Part shown: positions 1-5,521 of the stretch, in pieces
Layout of the letters: every line of letters starts with the position of its first letter
Position numbering within the stretch: the stretch's first letter is position 1
Origin: Candidatus Cloacimonadota bacterium
Lineage (GTDB): Bacteria > Cloacimonadota > Cloacimonadia > Cloacimonadales > Cloacimonadaceae
NCBI GenBank assembly: GCA_016875595.1
Contig: VGPI01000024.1
Span: forward strand, 1 to 15,234
Length of the DNA: 15,234 bases
Direction of reading: 5' to 3'
Program-made: the position numbers and the translations under genes
Notes under the pieces: model-generated
The model's input: only the letters and a program-made list of their open reading frames with translations
Databases searched by the model: none
Told to the model about the DNA's origin: nothing

Positions 1-804
1 CAGCAATTGTATATCCTACTCGAATTTGCCCGGCGTGAAAGCATCCCTTGTCTGGTCATCGGCAATGGCACCAACCTTTTGGTCTCCGATACCGGCATCC
101 GCGGATTGGTCATCTCTACCAAAGCGTTCACCAATGTAAACATCGATCGCGACAGGATCACCAGTGATTGCGGAGTGCTACTTTCCGAACTCTGCGACCA
201 CGCCCTGGCTGCCGGACTTGGCGGACTGGAATTTGCCTGCGGAATCCCCGGAACGGTTGGTGGAGCGGTCTTTATGAATGCCGGTGCTTATGGTGGCGAG
301 ATCGCCGACGTCCTGGAATCGTCCTTGTGTTTTGATCCCGCTCTGCTCTCCACCGATCAGTTCTCTGATTATGACCATTGCCTGATCACGCTTGATCAGC
401 CCGCCCACCAATTTGCCTACCGTAAAAGCAGTTTACTGGAGCGCGATTTGATCCATATCGCCAGCACCTTCCGGCTCAAACCCGCTCCCCATGATGAGAT
501 CAAAGCCCGGATGGATGACTACAGCTGCCAGCGCAGCAGCAAACAACCCCTCGATCTGCCCAGCGCCGGCAGCGTGTTCAAACGTCCCGTCGGACACTTC
601 ACCGGTAAACTGATCGACGACTGCGAATTACGTGGCTATCGGATCGGCGGTGCCATGATCAGCAGTAAGCATTGTGGCTTCATCGTCAATACCGGAGATG
701 CCACCGCCGCCGACGTCCTTGCCCTCATTGAATACGCCCAAAAGACCGTCTGGGAACGCTTTGGCGTGCAACTGGAGACCGAGATCAGATTGATCGGAGA
801 ATGA
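1..804 (+). CDS. murB: UDP-N-acetylenolpyruvoylglucosamine reductase (MurB), 5' end cut by window
   Basis: This flavoenzyme uses NADPH to reduce UDP-GlcNAc-enolpyruvate to UDP-MurNAc in the cytoplasm, the second committed step of peptidoglycan synthesis. Visible FAD-binding signatures are GNGTNLLV (nt 61-84) and the glycine-rich GIPGTVGGAVFMNAGAYGGE stretch (nt 241-300). The substrate and catalytic region follows: YRKSSL, then SAGSVFKRP, in which the serine after the glycine is the usual proton donor. The tail has GGAMISSKHCGFIVN and a closing LETEIRLIGE with the conserved glutamate. The reading frame is open to base 1 and the first Rossmann-like strand of the family is incomplete, so roughly 30-40 residues lie upstream; the TTG at 7 is unlikely to be the real start. 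I see no type-I tyrosine-loop insertion, so it looks like a type II MurB. The stop codon overlaps the start of the next gene. Identification is secure from the motifs. Confidence 0.96.
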   Translation, partial: QQLYILLEFARRESIPCLVIGNGTNLLVSDTGIRGLVISTKAFTNVNIDRDRITSDCGVLLSELCDHALAAGLGGLEFACGIPGTVGGAVFMNAGAYGGEIADVLESSLCFDPALLSTDQFSDYDHCLITLDQPAHQFAYRKSSLLERDLIHIASTFRLKPAPHDEIKARMDDYSCQRSSKQPLDLPSAGSVFKRPVGHFTGKLIDDCELRGYRIGGAMISSKHCGFIVNTGDATAADVLALIEYAQKTVWERFGVQLETEIRLIGE

Positions 805-1586
805 TGTTCCGGCGCCTCTCCCCCATCCTTCTGCCCCTGGCTTTTTTCGCTGTCCTGATCTCGCTCTGGCAGTTCCTCGCTTCCTCCCAGCATGTCGCAT
901 TCTGGATCATTCCTTCTCCGATAGCGGTACTCCGCGTCTTTGTCGATCATGGCGACCTCATTTGGTCACATGCCCGCATCACTTTATATGCGACTCTGAC
1001 CGGACTGGGCATCAGCATCTGTATGGGCGTACTGATCGCACTTCTGATGGATCTTTCAGTCTGGATCAGGCGGATGCTCTATCCGTATCTGGTGATCTCA
1101 CAGACCATCCCGATCATCGCTCTGGCACCGCTGCTCATCGTCTGGTTCGGTTATGGCATCCAATCCAAGATCTTCACCGTCGTCCTGATCTGCGTCTTTC
1201 CCATCGCCCTCAATCTCTTTGACGGACTGGGACAGGTCTCCGTCGAACACATCCGCCTGCTGCGATCCATGGGCGCCGGCAAGTGGAAGATCTTCCGGCA
1301 TCTGAAGATACCTGCTGCCGTGCCCGCTTTTTTTACCGGCTTAAAGCTTTCCGCCACCTATAGCGTGATGGGCGCCGTGATCGGTGAATGGCTCGGCGGT
1401 GAAGGTGGCTTGGGCATATATATGACCCGCGCTACGAAGTCCTATCGCACCGACCACGTCTTTGCCGTTATCCTGGTCATTATCCTGCTTTCCATGACGC
1501 TCTTTGGCATTGTGCTGCTCGTCAGCCGTTTCTTCCTGCGCTGGCATTTCCGCAAGATCGAGGAGTATCAGGATACCAGTCCGTAA
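801..1586 (+). CDS. ABC transporter permease, NitT/TauT (SsuC/ThiX-like) family
   Basis: This is an inner-membrane permease subunit of a BPD_transp_1 importer. It is 261 residues with about six hydrophobic segments, the first at about residues 9-27. The cytoplasmic EAA loop that docks the ATPase is visible as LLRSMGAGKWKIFRHLKIP, followed by the AAVPAFFTGLKLS helix. After it comes GAVIGEWLGGEGGLGIYM, which is characteristic of the nitrate/sulfonate/taurine and thiamine-precursor (ThiX) permeases. The substrate cannot be read from the sequence. The ATG at 801 overlaps the murB stop in an ATGA arrangement. A second ATG at 804 has a better-spaced GGAG and may be the true start. No ATP-binding or substrate-binding partner lies downstream, so they must be upstream of the window or elsewhere. 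Family call firm, substrate unknown. Confidence 0.9.
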   Translation: MMFRRLSPILLPLAFFAVLISLWQFLASSQHVAFWIIPSPIAVLRVFVDHGDLIWSHARITLYATLTGLGISICMGVLIALLMDLSVWIRRMLYPYLVISQTIPIIALAPLLIVWFGYGIQSKIFTVVLICVFPIALNLFDGLGQVSVEHIRLLRSMGAGKWKIFRHLKIPAAVPAFFTGLKLSATYSVMGAVIGEWLGGEGGLGIYMTRATKSYRTDHVFAVILVIILLSMTLFGIVLLVSRFFLRWHFRKIEEYQDTSP

Positions 1587-1753
1587 TGGACATTTCCCTG
1601 TTCATAACCCCTGGATATCCCTGTTCATAACCTATGGATCTATCGGCTGGAACGGATACCGGCTTTCCTTTTCATACACTAATTTTCACACTATACGCTT
1701 CATAAAAGATCTATAGCCCCGCCCGGGATGCAACTCCCGGATCACCGCTTCAT
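1587..1753. other. Gene-free spacer after the ABC permease
   Basis: No credible coding sequence is seen. It holds two adjacent 23-bp near-repeats at 1595-1617 and 1618-1640, both beginning TCCCTGTTCATAACC. A short GC-rich hairpin at 1723-1740 has the stem CCGGGA/TCCCGG and a 6-nt loop. It has no T-tract, so it is at best a weak transcription stop for the murB-permease unit. Confidence 0.5.
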
Positions 1754-1807
1754 CCCTTATAGGTAGACAATTTTCCCAAGTGTAGACAAAATGCCGTCAA
1801 TCCCTCT
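1754..1807 (+). repeat. Left member of a 54-bp imperfect inverted repeat pair
   Basis: This segment aligns without gaps to the reverse complement of 4563-4616, with 42 of 54 positions identical by my hand count. The outer 11 bases, CCCTTATAGGT, match exactly. Inside are two TAGACAA words 19 nt apart (1764-1770 and 1783-1789), and the second lies in an exactly shared GACAAAATG block. The two members point towards each other and bound the repeat array and the truncated ATPase gene. Paired ends with internal sub-repeats are typical of transposon termini, and this resembles the multiple-repeat ends known for IS21-type elements. I cannot confirm any IS family from sequence alone. Confidence 0.65.
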
Positions 1808-1951
1808 ATTGGTCAGGCATTGAAGAGATTGTCGATAATCAGTCATTTGGACATGATGATTCAGATACCCCATAACGCATCGCCGATCAAGTCACATACC
1901 GGCTCTAAAATTGATAACATAACAATAATGAGGGTTAGCGACCCATACCAA
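1808..1951. other. Gene-free spacer between the left inverted repeat and the array
   Basis: I see no gene and no clear regulatory structure here. A short open frame starting at 1820 runs on into the repeats and has no plausible ribosome-binding site or family resemblance. This stretch does not encode the missing N-terminal half of the ATPase gene that lies beyond the array. Confidence 0.4.
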
Positions 1952-2293
1952 ACCCCGGCAGGAGTGACACAAAACAAAGCCCCGCCAGGGGCGACACAAA
2001 ACAAAGCTCCGCCAGGGGCGACACCTTCTTAGGCAGGGTGTGGAGCGGAGCGGAACCCCTGCACCTGGTAAATCCATCATCCAATATAGCCCCGGCAGGG
2101 GTGACACAAAACAAAGCCCCGCCAGGGGCGACACAAAACAAAGCCCCGCCAGGGGCGACACAAAACAAAGCCCCGCCAGGGGCGACACCTTTTTAGGCAG
2201 GGCGTGTAGCGGAGCGGAACCCCTGCACCTGGTAAATCCATGATCCTTTTCAGCCCCGCCAGGGGTGACACAAAACAAAGCCCCGCCAGGGGT
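1952..2293 (-). repeat. Left arm of the repeat array: 27-bp and 83-bp modules (GCCCCGCCAGGGGC hairpins)
   Basis: Nine copies of the 14-nt hairpin unit GCCCCGCCAGGGGC or close variants start at 1952, 1979, 2006, 2089, 2116, 2143, 2170, 2253 and 2280. Neighbours within a cluster are 27 nt apart, joined by GACACAAAACAAA. Clusters of three, four and two are joined by 83-nt modules (from 2006 and from 2170) containing GGCAGGG, AGCGGAGCGGAACCCCTGC and GGTAAATCCAT. Read on the minus strand, the long module matches the core of the right-arm unit, so the two arms are inverted relatives. Also on the minus strand, each hairpin is followed by a T-rich TTTGTTTTGTGTC, like a weak intrinsic terminator facing left. 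Confidence 0.85.
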
Positions 2294-2319
2294 GACACAA
2301 TGCGTGATGTTATTGTTCC

Positions 2320-3317
2320 GCCCCTACCGGGGCTTATAGGATTCTCACCTATTCAATTGCAGGGGTTCCACTTCGCTACACACCCTGCCTATGATTGTTC
2401 CGCCCCTACCGGGGCTTATAAGATTTTCGCCTATTCAATTGCAGGGGTTCCGCTCCGCTACACATCCTGCCTATGATTGTGCCGCCCCTACCGGGGCTTA
2501 TCGGTTTCTCACCCATTCAATTGCAGGGGTTCCGCTTCGCTATACACCCTGCCTATGATTGTGTCGCCCCTACCGGGGCTTATAAGATTTTCGCCTATTC
2601 AATTGCAGGGGTTCCGCTTCACTACACACCCTGCCTATGATTGTGTCGCCCCTACCGGGGCTTATCGGTTTTTCGCCTATTCAATTGCAGGGGTTCCGCT
2701 CCGCTACACACCCTGCCTATGATTGTTCCGCCCCTACCGGGGCTTATCGGTTTCTCGCCTATTCAATTGCAGGGGTTCCGCTCCGCTACACACCCTGCCT
2801 ATGATTGTTTCGCCCCTACCGGGGCTTATCGGTTTTTCGCCTATTCATTTGCAGGGGTTCCGCTCCGCTACACATCCTGCCTATGATTGTGCCGCCCCTA
2901 CCGGGGCTTATAGGATTCTCACCTATTCAATTGCAGGGGTTCCACTTCGCTACACACCCTGCCTATGATTGTTCCGCCCCTACCGGGGCTTATAAGATTT
3001 TCGCCTATTCAATTGCAGGGGTTCCGCTCCGCTACACACCCTGCCTATGATTGTTTCGCCCCTACCGGGGCTTATCGGTTTCTCGCCTATTCAATTGCAG
3101 GGGTTCCGCTTCACTACACACCCTGCCTATGATTGTGCCGCCCCTACCGGGGCTTATAAGATTTTCGCCTATTCATTTGCAGGGGTTCCGCTCCGCTATA
3201 CACCCTGCCTATGATTGTGCCGCCCCTACCGGGGCTTATCGGTTTTTCGCCCATTCAATTGCAGGGGTTCCGCTTCACTACACACCCTGCCTATGATTGT
3301 GCCGCCCCTACCGGGGT
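2320..3317 (+). repeat. Right arm of the repeat array: 82-bp tandem repeat, 12 full units plus a terminal hairpin
   Basis: The hairpin GCCCCTACCGGGGC starts at 2320, 2402, 2484, 2566, 2648, 2730, 2812, 2894, 2976, 3058, 3140, 3222 and 3304, an exact 82-nt period. Each unit has that hairpin (5-bp GCCCC/GGGGC stem, TACC loop) and a T-rich tract. A variable seven-base tag sits at unit offsets 19-25, followed by ATTCAATTGCAGGGG, TTCCGCTCCGCTACACA and CCCTGCCTATGATTGT. GCAGGG and CCCTGC in the unit form a second stem. The whole unit is conserved, so this is a minisatellite of BIME/REP-like hairpin units and not a CRISPR. Because 82 is not divisible by three, short 81-codon open frames recur but are not genes. 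Confidence 0.92.
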
Positions 3318-3441
3318 TTTCATTGTGGTCGCATGCGGATGTTACCTTTTCATTCTGTATAAACATCATCCCATCATGTGCCTATGATTGTTTCGCTCCT
3401 ACCCGAGATTTACGCCTACTTTCCCATTTCATTTATACAGT
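3318..3441 (+). repeat. Degenerate array edge at the ATPase breakpoint
   Basis: After the last intact hairpin the sequence loses the repeat (3318-3379). It then shows one decayed fragment of a unit: 3380-3411 contains CCTATGATTGTTTCG followed by CTCCTACCCGAG and TTTACGCC. These correspond to the end of one unit and a mutated hairpin of the next, 91 nt after the previous hairpin instead of 82. ATPase-like coding sequence begins about 30 nt later. Confidence 0.6.
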
Positions 3442-4383
3442 GCAGTCAAGCTCATGGTCGATCATCATGCCAATGATTACAAGCTCATCATGACCGGTAA
3501 TTCCTCGGCTGTGATCAAGTATCATTTCCGCGACTCTCTGGTAGGCCGGAAAGCGGTCTATGAACTTTATCCTCTGAATTTTGCCGAATTCCTGATCTTC
3601 AAAGGTGAAGACCGCTTAGCTCATGCCATCTCCGAGAGCCCCCAGAGCATTCCTGATAGCTATCGGAGTGCTTTGGATCGCTACTTCGAGGAATTCATCA
3701 TCTTCGGCGCATATCCCAAGGTTGTAAAAGCCCGCACCAAAGCAGAAAAATGGGATATCCTCATGGACATCGCCGGCTCCTGCATCCTCAAGGACAATCG
3801 CGACCTCTTCCGGATCGAAAAGCCCCAAAAATTGAATCATCTGGTGCAATACCTCTGCATCAATATTGGTAAAGAACTGAATATCAATAACCTGTCCAAT
3901 GAGGTCGGATTGCACAATCAGACCACCAGATCATATCTCGATATCCTTGAAGAGTGTTATGTGATCAAACGCCTGAAACCCTATCACCGCAATCTGAGCA
4001 CCGAACTAAGGAAAATGACCAAACTATACTTCGTTGATACCGGCATCCGCAACATCATGATCAATGATCTGAATTCTCTGGACCGCCGATCCGACCGCGG
4101 CGAACTGCTCGAAAACGCCATCCACAATATGCTCTTCCACTATAGGAAACAAGGACAAAAACTCCGCTACTGGCAGACCCGTAACCGCCAGGAGATTGAC
4201 TTTATCATCGAAGGCACCGGCTCTCTGACCTCGATCGAAACCAAATACTCGCAAGCCCGGACCAGCTCATTTACCGCCTTCCAAACGGCATACCCCCACG
4301 CCCAATGCCATGTGGTAAGCTTCAAAAACGGTGATGGCATCCCCGCCTGGCAGGTAATTGGAGTTATCTCATTTGTACTATAG
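3442..4383 (+). pseudogene. 5'-truncated AAA_14/DUF4143 ATPase gene
   Basis: Intact members of this family are about 370-430 residues: an AAA P-loop domain with Walker A and Walker B, a winged-helix linker and a C-terminal DUF4143 domain with a restriction-nuclease-like fold. Here homology starts only after Walker B, at VKLMVDHHANDYK. The sensor segment LIMTGNSS (3484-3507) and the family hallmark YELYPLNFAEF (3559-3591) follow. Next come a winged-helix-like INNLSNEVGLHNQTTRSYL, KLYFVDTGIRN, and the DUF4143 end with EIDF (Asp at 4198-4200) and IETK (Glu 4237-4239, Lys 4243-4245). The P-loop half is absent, and upstream sequence is the repeat array. The open frame extends back only to a TTG at 3388 inside the decayed repeat, with no convincing ribosome-binding site. 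I read it as a truncated remnant; expression of a short fragment from an internal ATG such as 3454 cannot be excluded. Confidence 0.8.
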
Positions 4384-4562
4384 AGATATACGACACAAAT
4401 TGTATGTTATACTCTCTATTCTGCATACTCAGTACAATAGCATATTATCAACTAAGTCGCTTTTACCTCACCATCGCTTCGAGATGGCTTCGAGTTTCGA
4501 GGCGATCTCGAGGCGAAGGTGACTTGAAATCAAAGTCATAGATTCGGAGAAGTGTGATCTGA
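4384..4562. other. Gene-free spacer with a TCGAG-rich imperfect inverted repeat
   Basis: I see no coding sequence here. Positions 4468-4485 and 4505-4522 form an 18-bp inverted repeat with 16 pairs (arms TCACC-TCGC-TCGAGAT and complement, 19-nt loop). Four TCGAG words occur at 4479, 4490, 4497 and 4508. It is not followed by a T-tract, so a terminator role is doubtful; a protein-binding or RNA-hairpin role is possible. Confidence 0.55.
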
Positions 4563-4616
4563 AGAGGGCTGATGGGCATTTTGTCCACAGTTTGGCGATT
4601 TGTCCACCTATAAGGG
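4563..4616 (-). repeat. Right member of the 54-bp imperfect inverted repeat pair
   Basis: The reverse complement matches 1754-1807 without gaps at 42 of 54 positions. It begins CCCTTATAGGTGGACAAA and has two TGGACAA words (TTGTCCA on the + strand at 4600-4606 and 4581-4587) spaced 19 nt apart, as in the left member. It lies 145 nt upstream of the next gene. Confidence 0.65.
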
Positions 4617-4720
4617 GTAGGGAGATAAATCCGCGGATGGATTCAAAATGCCTGAGCCGATGGGTTGATCAAATTGGTGATCCGGTTTTGTATGGCAGGA
4701 CATAGGATATTCTATAGCGG

Positions 4721-4734
4721 ATCCGCCGGCGGAT
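4721..4734. promoter_or_regulatory. Perfect 14-bp palindrome upstream of the 145-aa gene
   Basis: ATCCGCCGGCGGAT is its own reverse complement and ends 27 nt before the ATG at 4762. It could be an operator or a small 5'-UTR hairpin; position and symmetry are the only evidence. I could not identify a convincing -35/-10 pair around it. Confidence 0.3.
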
Positions 4735-4761
4735 AAAGCGGTCTCCCGGAAGGAGAAGAAG

Positions 4762-5199
4762 ATGCAGGTAAGATTCAAGAACCTGTTGATGGGTTACACG
4801 GGCAAGGCGGACGACAGTGTGATCTATTTCAGTCCGAAGTATGGCAAATACCTCATCCGGAGAGCGCCCATCGTCAAAGAAACACTACAGAACCAGCGGT
4901 TTGCGGAGATCCAGAAACGGATCTTTGGGCTAAAGCCTGCCGCGGCTTACATTGAGGATATCCGGAGCTATTTGGTCAAATACAATGGGCTATCGGTCAA
5001 CCGTGACAAGCAGATCGTGACTTGGAATTATCTTTACAGCAAACTGATGTGGGCGATGCACCGGATCTATAAGGTGGATCTGGCAGAGATCGATCGCGCT
5101 GATCTGCCGGACTTGCCCTGTCTGACCATTGCCCGGGCGGTCGAGGCGGGACTTTTACCAAAGGTAAAGGGCTATGAGGATTATCGGGCGGAGATGTGA
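4762..5199 (+). CDS. Uncharacterised 145-aa basic protein
   Basis: I do not recognise this protein with confidence. An AAGGAG ribosome-binding site at 4750-4755 is well spaced from the ATG, which supports it being a real gene. The N-terminal third has a repeated-looking basic pattern, MGYTGKADDSVIYF followed by GKYLIRRAPIVKETLQNQRF. The middle is helical and rich in Tyr, Lys and Arg (YIEDIRSYLVKYNGLSVNR). The C-terminal third is more acidic (VDLAEIDRADLPDLP). No signal peptide, transmembrane segment or cysteine motif is visible, so it should be cytosolic. The GK-x-YxR-x-P layout loosely recalls small GK/YxR proteins such as the DUF6266 type, but this is only an impression. It stands alone, preceded by the inverted-repeat element and followed by a MITE-like repeat, and is convergent to the pilus operon. 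Confidence 0.7.
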   Translation: MQVRFKNLLMGYTGKADDSVIYFSPKYGKYLIRRAPIVKETLQNQRFAEIQKRIFGLKPAAAYIEDIRSYLVKYNGLSVNRDKQIVTWNYLYSKLMWAMHRIYKVDLAEIDRADLPDLPCLTIARAVEAGLLPKVKGYEDYRAEM

Positions 5200-5278
5200 T
5201 CCGAGAGACCGTTGCACAAGATCACATCACAGCTTCGAAGTTAAAGAACTGTTCGATGTATTTAGAAAGTGCACGTCT
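5200..5278. other. Short spacer, nothing recognised
   Basis: This non-coding spacer lies after the 145-aa gene. I see no terminator with a T-tract for that gene here. Confidence 0.4.
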
Positions 5279-5366
5279 TTCCAGCGTAGGCTGGAATCCA
5301 GGTCCTTGGTTATCTGATTGATGGAATATGTATTAGAAAAGAACTGGATACCAGCCTGCGCTGGTA
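5279..5366. repeat. 88-bp MITE/dRS3-like inverted-repeat element
   Basis: Two 23-nt arms (5279-5301 and 5344-5366) are inverted copies with 20 of 23 positions pairing. Each arm is itself a hairpin: CCAGCGTAGGCTGG followed by AATCCAG on the left, and CTGGATACCAGCC then TGCGCTGGTATGAC on the right. The interior is 42 nt of AT-rich sequence. The arms resemble the dispersed 'CCAGC-N-GCTGG AATCCAG' repeats found in many bacterial genomes, of which neisserial dRS3 is the best known. No coding capacity. Confidence 0.65.
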
Positions 5367-5467
5367 TGACGGTGCGGATCTCCAACAAAACATCTGCCTT
5401 TTTCAGCGCTTTGATTCCAACCTACATCTATTCAGTGTTCTCAGATGGTCTTTTCCCTGTGAAAATC

Positions 5468-5494
5468 AAACGACCGTCGGGCTGACGGTCGTTT
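5468..5494 (-). terminator. Terminator of the pilus operon
   Basis: A perfect 11-bp stem (AAACGACCGTC with GACGGTCGTTT) encloses a 5-nt GGGCT loop. It lies 28 nt beyond the last gene of the minus-strand operon. Read on the minus strand, the stem ends in CGTTT and is followed by GATTTTC, giving a U-rich tail. The symmetric AAA/TTT ends might let it work in both directions, also serving the convergent 145-aa gene. Confidence 0.75.
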
Positions 5495-5521
5495 GTGAGA
5501 TTTATGCGGGATAGAGAGTTC

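Noticed and set aside
1723..1740. Intrinsic terminator after the ABC permease
   Set aside because: The stem is only 6 bp, has no T-tract and lies 137 nt past the stop codon.
1892..2298. Minus-strand open frames with repeated GLCFVSPLA
   Set aside because: These are translations of the 27-bp repeat modules; 27 is divisible by three, so any open frame persists. No start signals are seen.
2320..3303. CRISPR array
   Set aside because: The entire 82-bp unit is conserved, with no variable spacers, no typical 24-37-nt repeat and no cas genes in the window.
3388..3441. Start of the ATPase gene at a TTG in the array edge
   Set aside because: The first codons translate a decayed repeat unit, there is no ribosome-binding site, and homology begins only about 18 codons later.
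2240..3493. A family of 81-aa open frames with PYRGL and CRGSA-type repeats
   Set aside because: They arise because the 82-nt repeat shifts frame each unit, so every third unit supplies the same TGA, giving 246-nt frames. Most use TTG/GTG starts, lack ribosome-binding sites and overlap one another in all frames.
4384..4761. Promoter for the 145-aa gene
   Set aside because: Candidate boxes such as TTGTAT and TATTCT are only about 14 nt apart; nothing convincing could be assigned.
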